Shown piece by piece: positions 12,620 to 24,245 of a stretch of 64,000 bases of DNA. The DNA comes from Apus apus. Taxonomy: Eukaryota > Chordata > Aves > Apodiformes > Apodidae. Position 1 is the stretch's first letter. Each line of letters starts with the position of its first letter. Location of the stretch: NCBI RefSeq assembly GCF_020740795.1, contig NC_067285.1:113895008-113959007 (forward strand). Reading direction: 5' to 3'. The notes beneath the pieces were generated by a model. That model made no database searches. It worked only from the letters and a program-made list of their open reading frames with translations, and had not been told where the DNA came from. Both the position numbers and the translations under genes were made by a program.

Positions 12620-13193
12620 TCTCCATGCTGGCAGTAACATTCCTGCCAGGATGGGGACAGATCTCCAATGTTGCTTTTCATGCAGAGCTCAGGTGGGAAC
12701 AGTCTGACCTGGGCTGATGCTGCGGGTGCTCCCTGCTGCTCACCGTGAGCTTGAGGGTGCTTTGGGACCATGTCTTGGCCTCCCAGAAGCAGGTCGCTGA
12801 CACTGCCTTGTAGCAGAAGGCCCCTGGCAGAGGGTTGGGTGAAGCAGGGCACGTTCCTGCTGCCCTGGCTGTCTTAATGAGGTTCCTCAGGCCTGGAGGC
12901 AGAGCTGGAGCCGTGGCCGGTTCCCGCTGATTAAAGCGATCTGAGCTCCTGGCGCTCGGAGCGCGGCGACTTGCAAACAAAACAGGCCCTTGCAGGGAAT
13001 TAATTCTTGCTGTCTCTTGAAAGCAAAATGTATCGTTACGTGGTTTAATTGGCTGGAGACAGGAAGTTCCCACACTGGGTGGGAGTCCCTGGGTACGTGC
13101 TGGTGAAGCTGCCCCCCGCGATGCCTCTTGGTTTGTGCTGGGTGATGGTTCCGCGTGTGGTGGAGGCACCGGTCTGGCCCCATCATCCTCATG

Positions 13194-13610
13194 TCACAGA
13201 ACCACAGAGTGGTGGGGGTTGGAAGGCACCTCTGGAGATCATCTAGTCCAGCCCCCTGCTAGAGCAGGATCCCCTAGAGCAGATCCCACAGGAACACATC
13301 CAGGTGGGGTTGGAATGTCTCCAGGGATGGAGACTCCACAACCTCCCTGGGCAGCTTGTCCCAGGGCTCTGTTACCCTCAGAGTAAAGAAGGATTTTCTC
13401 ATCTTCAGGTTCAACCTCCTGTGCTCCAGTTTGTGCCCATTGCCCCTTGTCCTGTCGCAGGACACCCCTGGGAAGAGTCTGACCCCATCCTCCTGACACC
13501 CCCTGGAGATACTGATCAGCACTGATGAGATCCCCCCTCAGCCTCCTTCTCTCTCAGCCTTTCCTCACAGGGCAGATGCTCCAATCAATCCCTTCATCAT
13601 CATAGTGGCT
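13194..13610 (-). mobile_element. CR1 LINE fragment, tail type C
   Basis: Reverse-oriented. Marked by ATCATCTAGTCCAGCCCCCT, AGCAGGATCCCCTAGAGCAG and AATGTCTCCAGGGATGGAGA; a different subfamily from type A. Confidence 0.88.
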
Positions 13611-13756
13611 TCACTTTGTAGTGAAGGAGACAGTATCTCCAAGTAGGAGGGGAGAGCAGGTGCCTGTCACCTGACATCCAGGCAGCCCTTCCCACCAGAC
13701 TCTCCACGTAACCCCCAAAATCTGCTGATCATTAAGACTGAGCACTGAGCTTGGTA

Positions 13757-13840
13757 GAGTTGGGTTAATGGTTGGTAGAGTTGGGTTATGGTTGGACTCA
13801 AGGATCTTAAAGGTCTTTTCCATGCAGAATGATTCTGTAG
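13757..13840 (+). mobile_element. CR1 tail, type B
   Basis: Short 3' end with GGTTGGACTCAAGGATCTTA, AAGGTCTTTTCC and GATTCTGTAG. An AGAGTTGGGTTA..TGGTTGGT segment just before it is locally duplicated. Confidence 0.7.
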
Positions 13841-14334
13841 ATAGCCACAGGGTCAGGCAGTGGGAGGGAGAAGCAGAGGCTGGAGCCTCCTGGCTGGTAT
13901 CACACCGAGCAGCAGCTTGGCCTGTTGGAGCAGACTCAGGAGCTCCTTGTCTTTCATTCCATGCAAACTCTTAAATCACATGGAAGGATAAGCCCTTTAG
14001 GTGCCTTCTGGGCAGTGTCTTGCATTTATTATCAACCTCAGATCCTCTCAGACAAGGGGCTGTCATCTTCCAGAGGCTCCCTCTGGATCCTGCAGTGGGA
14101 GGTGATGAGCTGGAGGAGGACATTGCAAGGCCTGTAGAGCCACATGCTTCTCGCCCCTGCTTTGCATTGCCAGCAATTTACTTAGAACCTGGTAGAGCCT
14201 GGAGGGAGGAAGCCAGCCTGATTTCACAGATCTCTTGTTTTACTATTTGCAAGTCGAAGATCAGGATGTTTGTCTCGTTCCTGTGCCTGTTACTCGGGTG
14301 GCCTCACCTCTCCTCGGTGTTTTGTCTCCCCCAG

Positions 14335-15049
14335 AGAAGGACTCCCTGCCGTCTCCGAAGCTGACCCACAAGAGGGCCTTCAGTGACGACGTCTCCCAGG
14401 TCAGCCCGGTCCTGGAACCCAAAGCAATCCAAAGCCTGAAGCCAAAGAATGATCCCGTGTCCAGATCTTCCCTCTGCATCAACGGGAGCCACGTTTACAG
14501 CCACGAGCCTGCACCAAAGAGCCCCGTGTCTGTCCCGCAGAGCTCGGCCGGGCCCAGGAGGCAGGAGGAGGCCTTTGGCTTCACCCCCCTCCATCCCGAC
14601 CCCCACCAGGTGCCCTGGGGGGCCAGCAGCTTCGAGAGGACACAGCAGAGAGACGAGCCCAGGTTCATCCCCTCTCCTCCCAGCTTGGCCTTGCAGGAGG
14701 AGCTCAAGGTGTCGACGAAAGCCGTCACCCTCAGTAACCACCTGGGCAGGGCCAAGATGGAAGAGAACAGCCGCCTGGAGAACAGGCCGACTCAAGCTGC
14801 AGCACCCATGGTCTTCTCCTCGGGTGTGACGAAGGAGAAGCAGCCCGAGGAGACGAGGAAGGAAGACAAGAAGGCAAAGAGTGGCCTCTTCCACCACGGG
14901 GGCGGCAAGGGCGAGGCGGGGAGCAAAGGGCAGGGGGAGAAGGTGGGACCCTCCCACGGCTCCTCCGTCCACGCCGGGGGAGATGAGAGGAGCAAAACCG
15001 GCGGCTGGTTCGGTTTGAAGGAGCCCAAAGAGTCCCCTCAGAAGCCCAG
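14335..15049 (+). CDS. RAB11FIP5: RAB11FIP5 exon 3 (serine/proline-rich central region)
   Basis: This exon joins the previous one in frame (G|AG gives Glu) and encodes about 238 residues of the disordered middle of the protein. Landmarks shared with mammalian FIP5 are SPKLTHKRAFSDD, SRSSLCINGSHVYSHEP, a stretch ending in VATP-like AAAPMVFSSGVTKEK, the KSGLFHHGG histidine/glycine patch, and GGWFGLKEPKESPQKP near the 3' end. The RAFSDD serine lies in the same place as the phosphorylatable TYSDE of mammals, so it is probably a kinase site (inference). The acceptor follows TCTCCCCCAG and the donor is GTCAGT. The exon ends with two bases (AG), a phase that fits both the large exon at 24,246 and the exon at 33,101. 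Codon use is very GC-rich, unlike the flanking introns. Confidence 0.95.
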
Positions 15050-17071
15050 GTCAGTGAAACGGGGTGTGTTGATGTCCAGGCCACCAAACTGCTGCCCCAG
15101 CCTCCCGTCCTCAGGGACTGCGCTGTCAGGTGCTCTCCCATCAGTGGAGGAATGGTCCCCAGTGCTCAGTCGGGGTGACTCGCTCTTCCATATCTCAAAG
15201 GAAGGGTGGGTTTTCCTGGATCCTCCCTGGCTTCTGCCACAAACCAACCCCCGTTTGCCCTCCCGGGCTGTGTTTCCCAGCTGGGGAAGGGAGGGATCCT
15301 CTTCATGGAGAGGGAGATGTTTCCCTCTGCAGAGCTGGGGCTCAGCGTGGTTAGGCCAAGTGTTTCTGTGGCCTCAAAGTAAAAGGGTCATTATCCTTTA
15401 ATTAGCTAAAAAAGCTTCCCTGGCAGTCAGTGTAGGATGTGGGACACAGTGACATGTCATCACATGTTTTTTTTTTTTTTTATGAACCTCCCACCCCCTC
15501 TCTGCCAGTGGTCCAGCCTGGCCTGATGTGCTTTGGTAACTTGAGAGCTTATTAATATTTCTGAAGGAACTAATCCCAGCCCTGCTCTTTCCTCTTCCCA
15601 TCCCACCCCAGCCTTCCCTTCTCCCAGTGACAAATCTCTAATTGTTCTCGCTTTATGTGATGATTCATCCTTCCAAACCCTCAGCACTGAATTTGGGGCA
15701 CACCAAAAGGGGGTGTTGGTGCTGCTTCTGTGCAGGCTTCATCACGATGGGGTGTCACCCACCCCCATCCCAGTAGCCCCCAGTAGCCCCCAGCAGCTGT
15801 GCTGGGGTCCAGAGGCCCATCAAGAGCCCCGGGTGGTGGTGTCACTGCACAGTGAGAAGGAACAAACAGGGTTAAAAGCAGCCAGACAAAATAACCAGCA
15901 GTTGAGAGCTGGTTGAATCTGCAGGGTTGATTTATTATAGAGGTTTTCTAATCTGGGCTGACTTTAACCTAATTTATTAAGCAGAAAGGTTTTAATTCAG
16001 TCTAAGCCTCCTTTAATGAGGGAGGGCACTCGTGGTTTATTCAGCCTAACCAGATTCCCACAGGGGTTAAACTGCTTTTCAAGTGCTGCTCAGACCTAAG
16101 GGAGGGGGGTGAGCAGGTGGCTGCAGGAGAGGGGCAGCCCCAGAAGTCCTCCCCTTCCCACCCCACAGCAAGATGTGGTGCTCAGAGTGGGCTTGAAGGC
16201 CGAGGGGAGGTGAGAACGTGCTGCCACCCCCTTCCCCAGGACCAAGGGCCACGTGTCCTCGTGCTGTGTGTCCCTGCAGAGGAGCGTGTGCTGTCGGTGT
16301 CAGGATGGGAGAGGAGCTGCTGGGGACACACAGGCAGGTGGGGAAGCTGCTCCCCTGGTCACAGACACCCCATCTGCCAGGACCTGGAGCTCCTGAAGCC
16401 TTTTGTTGGGAACTGAAAGCTGGCACTCATGGGGGAGGTGATGGGGAAGGAACTGGACCAGGCTCCCTGTCCTCCAGCTGCTCCAGCAGCTGCAGAGATG
16501 AACATGAGGTCCTGGGCCTGCTTTGGCTGCTTCCCTCCATGCAGGTCTTCCATTTCCAGGAGACCTGAAGCCCCAGCAGTTACTTGGTGTTACATCCCAG
16601 GCCAAGGTTTGTTTCCGAGTGCTGTGATTGAGGAATGGCAGGATATTGCCACTCAGAATTAATATCATAATCTTTTTCTTGTTGTTTTGTGGTGCTAAAC
16701 CTGCTGCTTAAGTCCTAGAATAGAAAAGATCAGGTATGAAAAACAAACCCGTGCAAAATCCTGTTTTGTTCCACTCTGTGTTATGGGGGTTTTTTTAACC
16801 TCTTTCAGTGCTCCCAGTTTAATTTCAAGATAAGCTGAAGCTCAGCTTTTCTTTGAATCAGTTTGCTCTGGCATGCCAAGGACCCTGCCCACAGATCTCC
16901 TGTAAGGATGAGCTGTGCCACAGCAGCTCTTCTGGCTGGGGCTTGCTCTCCCAAAACCAGGAATTGCTTTCAAGCAGCACAGGCTGGAGGGAAGAAATTC
17001 ACAGGAGCCCCTTTTTTGGGGTGTATTCAAGCATCTGAATGGGCTTTAATTGCAGCTTGCAATTTGAAAAT

Positions 17072-17175
17072 GGGAAGTAATGAGCTTAAGCTGCAGCAAG
17101 GGAGGTTTAAGGTAGACATTAGGAGAAGTGTCTGGTGGAGGATGGTGAAGTGCTAGAGCTGCCTGGCTGGGAGGG
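17072..17175 (+). mobile_element. Degraded CR1 fragment
   Basis: AATGAGCTTAAGCTGCAGCA, AGGGAGGTTTAAGGTAGACA and TTAGGAGAAG resemble the CR1 region before the tail. The element is old and truncated. Confidence 0.5.
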
Positions 17176-20100
17176 GGAAGCCCAGGGTCTGGGGCTTTGG
17201 GGGCTGGGATAGGTGAGCACCTTGGGGGAGTGTCACAAGAAACACTTGTCCTAGCATACAGCCCAGGCTGGGGCGTGGGAGGTGGTGACTGAGTCCCATT
17301 TGATGCAAAAATGGCCTTTCCATCATCCCAGGGAGATGGACTGTCTCTAGTTCCTGGTTCCTGTTTTTTCCTGACCATTAATTGCAGCGTCGTTAACTTA
17401 CCCTAACTATACAGAACTCTTTTAACTCCCCATTTTATTCTCCTTCCTTAACACCGAACGACCTCGTGGACCCCCCTACTGACTCAGTTTGAAGCTGGTG
17501 AAGAGCTTATTAGGTCTTGATGGTGTCAGGTTGGGCCTGTGCTCTGGTGCCATCTGTGCTGTCATCATCCAAACCCACGCGGGCTCCCGAGCGACTGCGA
17601 AGGCAGCAGCTCCTCTTGTGTGGGTGTCCCTCTGCAGCTGGAGGAGCTGTTCAATCACCACTGTAACTTCCAGAGATGACAATAAACACCCTTAACCTTT
17701 GCTTTGTAAAGAGAACCAGCCCCTGAACTGAGCAGTTTTAAGCCTTCAGCTTTGTGGTTCCTGTCAGCTCAGCAGGCAGCAGCTCCTCACCTTTTTGCCC
17801 ACCGTGGGCAGGTCAAGTTTCACCTGGAGCTGAACATGGGGAGAGAGCACCACGAGCAGTCACCTTTGCAAGACCAAAAAACTCAACCTGTAATTAGTTA
17901 AAAGGGCTGTCATTAGAAGGATGCTTCACAGTTAGGGTTTAAATTAGCCTGCAGCTGAGATGGGGTTGGCACAGCCTGTCTTCAGCCACGGGCTCTGGCA
18001 GGACCACACCCTTTCCAAAATTAGGAAGCCACTGACTTTGGGCTGGACTTAACTTCAGCTTCATAGGAAGCTTTTCTGTCCCGTTCCCAGCAGGTTTTGT
18101 TGAGCTGTAGACTTGTCTGTGCTCTTACCTGAGGACAGGGCTGGATATTTCTGCCCTCAGCCCTGATCTAGAGTTTGTTCCCTGATTCCTGGCAGGGAAG
18201 CAGATTCCCAAAGGCTGTTCCTTTCACCTTGGGCTTCCTAATCCATGGCAGCTCCTGGGCTTTGATACTGGCTTGAGTGGAAGCAGTAGGAAGACAGTGT
18301 TTGCTCTTTGAGGACCCAAATAAAAGACTGTTTGGGGTTTGTTGTTTTTAAGGTGGTGTGGTCGAGGGTTGTATGTAAGGAAGAAGCTCAGCAGGTTTAT
18401 TTGAGGCGAGGCCTGAGGCTGAAACAATTGGTTTAACTTTTTTGGGGTTTCCTACAATGTTATCAGAGCTCCACAGGTCCTGCTTCCTGCAGCCTGAGTT
18501 GGGATGATAAAATGAGGCTGCATCTCGTGCTTGGCAGTAGGAGAAAAGAGAAATTGTGCTCCCTCTTGTAAAAATAATGGTGTTAGTGCTGTTTGCTGTT
18601 TAAAGCCCCTTCCCTCGGTCGCTGCTTTCGTGGGGGGAACATCTAAAATCACTTCCCACTTTGGTTGTCACTTCTCTTGCTTAGTCCATATCCTCATATC
18701 CAGCAGTGAGGGCACATACTGCCTCAGGTCCCTCACTCTTCCTCATATGCTCCTGAAAAGTACATTTCCTAAATCCTGGGAATGGGAAGAAGGTTTTGAA
18801 TGACTGGAGCAAAGTCCATGGACAGCGGGGAGCGGCGAGGCGGGCCAGGTGAGCTTGTTTGTGGGGTTGAAAACCAATGGGTGTGACAGCTCCCTCCAAA
18901 GCACCATGAACAGGGCCTTCCAGAGCAGACCCTGGGAGCCTGCAGTTGGATGAAGAGGAGCAGGATGTCATGGATGATGGTGGTGCTATGGAGGAACCTT
19001 TTCCAGGAGCTGTCAGGGTCACATCATCCACCTGCACGTCTGCCTTGGATCAGTCGCAGGGGAAAAATGACCAGGGAGGGAGCTGAACATTTCCCCTTTG
19101 GCATGAGGGGCATGGGGAGCCTGCAAGGGTGAAAAATGTCTCTTAGGATTCCTCTTCCTCCCTTTTGCCTGCTGAGCCCACATTTCCCAGGGATGGACAT
19201 GAAGCAGGATTGTGAATTGGATCCCAAGCTGGCACCAGCTCAGCCCTGCTGAGACAAATCTGCTTGTAGCTGTGCAGGAGGAGCACAGCCCTGCTCCCAC
19301 CCTGAACCTGGGTGTTGGGGTCAGCACCTTGCATCTGCCTGGGCTCCTACTGCCCAGATTCTCTCTCTGCTCTGTTTTGTTTGTTTGTTGTTAAATTCCT
19401 CTGGTTTTGGGGCAGATCTCTAAAGCAGGACTTGTCTGTTTTAACTGGGATGATGGGCAGGTGAGGACCAGGGGGAGAGCAAAGTGGTTATTGCTGCAGC
19501 CCGTGCTCTCACCTCCAAAATTGATGTTTAAAAGCAGCATTTGCATATATTCTCTGATCCCTTCCCACCTGGGTTCCCACCCTCCACAAAAATGTCCCAG
19601 GCTGCTCTGCCCATCTCTTCCCAAAACCTTTCTCCACAAATCCTGCTGTGCCAGCCTTGCTCACACCCATGGGAGGGAATTCCAGCTCCCTGGCAGGCTT
19701 TGAAGCTGCTGCTAGGGCTTCCAGCACCCCAGGTCCTGCTGCTTTTCCACCCTCCCCAGCTTGGGAAACGGTGCAAAAAGCAGCTTGTGAGTGGTAGGGT
19801 CATGACTTCCCTGGATCCAGCTCTCCTAGGAGGGATTTTCCATTTGAGCTTCCGCACAGCTCTTAACCTCAGCACCTTGGGGCTGGATCTGAGCCCTGCC
19901 CTCCCCAAACTCCTCCTTTCTCAGCACATGGGCTGTTGTCTTTATCTGCACAGTGCAGAGTTTCCCACCCTCTTGCAGATGGGCTGGGGATGGTGCTGTG
20001 TGACTGCAGAGCTGGGGTGGCTGCCTCCAGCCTGAAATTCGGGGAGGGGGGGAGGGTGTAAAAAAAATAATCTCCCTGCCTTGACTGAGCTGTTTGAAAT

Positions 20101-22927
20101 AGACTTTCCTTCAGGGGGCTGCTCAGCAATGTAATTTTTATATTTTTGAATGCTGAGAGGCTAAAGCACAGCTGGGAAGTGCTGCCAAGCAAGTAAATGA
20201 GGGCAGAAAGGTACCTGCTATTTTATTTTGGCTGGCAGGGCTGAGTGCTGGGGGAATGGGAGGAGGAGGGTGAGTCAGCAAATGCAGCAAAGATCCTGGA
20301 CCAGGCTGCTGCAGGTGGAGGTTTCCCTCTAGAGGAACACACCGACCTCAGCTCCTCGTTTCACTCAGCACTTCCTGAGGGGGGGAAAAAAAGGGCTTTT
20401 TTTGGGGGTGGGTTGTACATGGGGAGAGCAGGGGTGGGGTGGTAACCAAAAGAAGGGATTTTTGTCCCCAGGAAAGGGGTTGGAGGATGAGGCTGCAATT
20501 GGTGCTGTGAAAACCCAGGGGAAAGAGACAGGTTCTGCTGCCAGGAGTTTGTGGCTTGAAAGGGGTTTTTGCAGCCCCTGAGCTGGAATTCCCAGTAGGA
20601 ATGGGGATGGGCAGGGCAAAGGAAGCTTCAGTAGGGGGATATGGAGGAGGAAAACTAATCCCACAGAAAAAAATAAGAGGGATTTAAGTTCTGTCTATAT
20701 ATTTTTAGCTTGGCTTGGGCTGCACATACTGGGGAGGATGATTTGGGATGGCTGCCCAGCAGGGGGGAGATGTGGGTCCTCCTGTGCTGGAGCCAGAAGG
20801 TACACGGATCCTTCCCTCCAGGAAGTCACATTCACCCACCTTGTGTCCCAGGCAAAGTGCAACCCTTCATTTTGCTGCATCCTGACACCAAATATGTGGG
20901 TCGTGATGGGTCTGGGGCCATCAAGGACTTGCTGAAGCACCATCCTGATCCCTGGTGGCCCAGACCATGCAGGAAGCAGCTCGAGGCTGGGACCACCTCG
21001 TCAGTGGCCGAGAGCTGCTCTTTCTCAGCAGGTCCAGCACCCCATGAGCCCCATCATGACTCAAGAAAGGAAGACAAGGTCACCTCGGGTGGGCTTGAAG
21101 AGACCTTGAAGCTGTTCCTCCACCTGTGTGGGTGGGGATCAGTGCAATTCAGGGCACTGCCCGTTGTGATTGCCCAGGTGAGGAGCTGGTTCTGGAATCA
21201 GCTGTTCCCTGGGGAAGGAACTTCCACCACTCAGTGTTCTGGCAGCTGTGAAGGTCGTTAGCAGTGAGCACTCATTAGGAGCCTGAAGCTGATTAATGCT
21301 CTGTAGCCATTTAATGGTGGAGCCCAGCAGAGCTGGCTGGATCAGGCCTCTCTTGCTCTTACTCAGCACTAAAAGCTGTTGAAGCAGAACCATGAATGAG
21401 GGATCTTCATCTGCACCAAAGCATTAAATCAAGTGCCAGCAAGAAGGAGGAACTGCAGGAGCAACAGAGGTGGGGCAGTGGTGTCTGCTGGTTGCAGCCA
21501 CCTTCAGACCCTGCTGGTCTGGGCTGGACCTTGGCACCTTTCCTTTCTAGCTGGAAAGGAACATTTGTCATGTTTTGCCCTGTTCCACCTCAGATAAAAC
21601 CCAGTTGTGGATCTTGTGAACTCATCCAGCTGGGCCTTGGGTCCTGAGCAGCTGGAGCTCTCTTCTGGAGAGCTTAAATTTGAGGGTGATTAGGGAGAAG
21701 GGTCAATTTAGAGCAAGTGGTAGAGAACAGGAACCTGTGCTTCAGCATGTGTGTTCAGCCACCCAGGAGCTGCAGGTGTTTGTCTGCACCGTCCTCAGCA
21801 CAGAGCTGCTCCTGGTCTCTCTGGGGTGGTTTGTGTCCATCACCTTCTTCAGCAGCTTCTTCCACCACTTCTGGAGGTTTTCTGTGCTCGCTGAGAGCTC
21901 AAAACGCTTGGGAAGAGCTGGGCTGCTCAAGTTACCTTCTGCAGAGGTGTGTGCCTGGCTGCCTGCAGTGGGTTTTCCACCCTGCCACATGCTGCTGGCC
22001 TGAGCAGGACAGGGGGACACGGTGGAGCACGGCTGGGCTGCGTGGGGACAGCGACCTGCGCCATGGCCACCACTGCTGCTTGGTGACAGCAGGAGAGGGC
22101 ACCCACGAGCTGTCTCTGCCCACAGCACCAAACGAGCTGCAGGTTTGAGTAGAAATTAAGGGTTTTGAGGCTTTTTTGTTTGTGTGTGCCTGAATTACTA
22201 GTTCTGCTAAGTAGTAACTGATGGGAGCATCTTGTGGGTTGGGGCCATCACCCTCGGGCACTTGCTCTGTGTGTCACCTACTAAAAAGGAGGCCAGGGGG
22301 GCTCTGGTGGCCTTGCTTGCATAGATAGGCACCTTTCCAAGGTAGCTGCTCGGAAGATGATGTGTGAAGGGTGCTTTGAAGCTGCCAAGGGTGGGGAGAA
22401 GTGGGTCCTGACCCCTGCTGTGGTATCCTGGGGCTCCTGCCCGCCTCGTGGTCCGGGATGTGCTGCCTCCTCTCAGAGCACCCCGTGCTGCCTGCACCCT
22501 CACACGGCCTGAGCTTCTGCCTCAAGAGGGCATTTTTGAGCTTTGAAATGTGCCCGAGGCTTTTTCGTGACATCTGTTAATAACCAGACATCCAAGCAGC
22601 TTTGCCCATTGGCCGGGATCTTCCCGTGCCCTCTGAGATCCCTGCCAGCAGCGGGAATACCGGGATGTGGCCCCAGGACCGGACGTACCCCTGTGCGTTT
22701 TGGCAAAGCAATCACTTTATTAATTCCTCCTTAAACTTTGATATGCCCGGTGCTGGCTGATCAGGGTCCTTATTTCTCCCAAACCAAGACTGGGATCTCT
22801 TTGAAGCTCAGCTCTGGTGGCTGATGCAGAAGGAATGAATCCCACCAGCTCGGCCTTGGGGCTGTGCAGCCACTTGTCATGTGCTCCATCCTGGGAATGG
22901 GGTTGCTCTTGGCAGGGGTGAGTCAAG

Positions 22928-22998
22928 GGGACGTGGGGGGTTGGATCTAGAGGATTTTTAAGGTCCCTTCTAACCCAAACCATTCTATGATTCTATGA
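22928..22998 (+). mobile_element. CR1 tail, type A
   Basis: Only the last 70 or so bases remain: GGTTGGATCTAGAGGA, AAGGTCCCTTCTAACCCAAA, and an intact CATTCTATGATTCTATGA end. Confidence 0.8.
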
Positions 22999-23664
22999 AA
23001 ATTCAAATGTTACATCTTTGTGGTTCTCTGTCACGACTCATTTTTTGGGCGGGGGTTCATGAGGAGGAGGAGGAGGTGTGGCAGTTGGAGCTCCAGCTGG
23101 GGTAGGGGGTGTCCACACCACACCCTTTGTGATGTGAAAACCTTTTAAAATAGCCAAGTCCAACCTGGCCAGGCTTCCTTGAGAGGTGATGATGCTCAGC
23201 ACCAGAGGAGTTCCCAAAGGAAGGTTGATGGAATCCCAAAGAAAGGTCAGTGTAGTCCCTCTTGAAAAGGTAGCGAAGAACCAACCACCTGACTTGGGGT
23301 GAGGTGCAGGAGGAGCCTGACGGTCTGTACTGGAGATGTGCTGAATCCCTTCCTCCTTCCTGGGGTCCCACCTCGGGGGTTCAGGCATCTCAGGACCTCA
23401 GGCCAGAAGTGACATGACAAAGGGCAGGTGAGGAGGATGGGACACATCCTGGCCACCTGCTCCCTCCTGTTCCTTGGCTGCCCCAGCTGTGCTACTTTGC
23501 CTCCTCTGTGAGAGGGATCACCACCTCTGCTGTCATCCTGGTATGTTGCCAAACAAGTAACGAGGCACTGGGGTAAACTGGGAAGGACTCACTCCTGTGG
23601 GGTCTTGCTGGCTGCAGTACTCCAAGAGCCCAGCCCAGCTCCTTACCCAGCTGAGTCCTTGGGC

Positions 23665-23968
23665 CTCAGGAGGAGACCTTAGTAATGTTTACAAATATCT
23701 GAGGGGTGGGTGTCAGGAGCAGCGGGCCAGTCTCTTTTCAGTGGTGCCCTGTGATAGGATGAGGGGCAATAGACACAAACTGCAACACAGGAAGCTCCAC
23801 CTCAACATGAGGAAAAGCTTCTTTGCTGTGAGGGTGACAGAGCCCTGGCACAGGCTGCCCAGAGAGGTGGTGGAGTCTCCTTCTCTGGGGACTTTCAAGA
23901 CCCATCTGTGTGGACTAGATGATCCCCAGAGGTCCCTTCCAACCCCAGCCATTCTGCGATTCTATGAC
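23665..23968 (+). mobile_element. CR1 LINE fragment, tail type C
   Basis: Contains TACAAATATCTGAGGGGTGG, CTCAACATGAGGAAAAGCTT and GACTAGATGATCCCCAGAGG, ending TGCGATTCTATGAC. It lies 277 bp before the large RAB11FIP5 exon. Confidence 0.88.
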
Positions 23969-24245
23969 ATGGGCAAAACCTCTGGGGCTCCTGAGTCTTT
24001 AGGGGTCTTCAGGCAGAAAGGGGAAAGCAGGAGGAGTGTTCTAGAAGAAGGGCTGCCCTTTCCTTTTTGTCGTGCATGCCCTTTCCACGCCTTGGCTCCA
24101 TGATCATTGCTGTGCCTAACAAGAGAGAGGAAGGTGTATTTGGTCACTGCGCTGCTTGAACCAGAGCGTTTGTCGTGTGTGTGGTGTTTGCTTACAGCAC
24201 TGTCACTGCATTAACCAGGAGGACTGTTTTGTCTTCCCTCCACAG

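Larger units (their letters stand above)
11945..14334 (+). other. RAB11FIP5 intron 2
   Basis: A 2.4-kb intron with GTAAGA donor and CCCCCAG acceptor. It contains CR1 copies at 12085-12619, 13194-13610 and 13757-13840. Between the first two, 12,895-13,050 is non-repetitive, has several CpGs and TTAAT-type motifs, and may be a conserved non-coding element. Confidence 0.85.
15050..24245 (+). other. RAB11FIP5 intron 3 (upstream of the large exon)
   Basis: A 9.2-kb intron. It holds a weak CR1 remnant at 17072-17175, a CR1 tail at 22928-22998 and a CR1 copy at 23665-23968, and little else that is repetitive. Stretches at 15,905-16,080 and 17,380-17,460 are rich in TTTAAT/TTAAT-type words and look unlike the CR1 background. 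No other gene or RNA was recognised. Confidence 0.8.

Noticed and set aside
23038..23388. Overlapping - strand frames with a Pro/Lys-rich end
   Set aside because: They arise from a GGAGGAGGAGG stretch and intron sequence. No family resemblance was seen.
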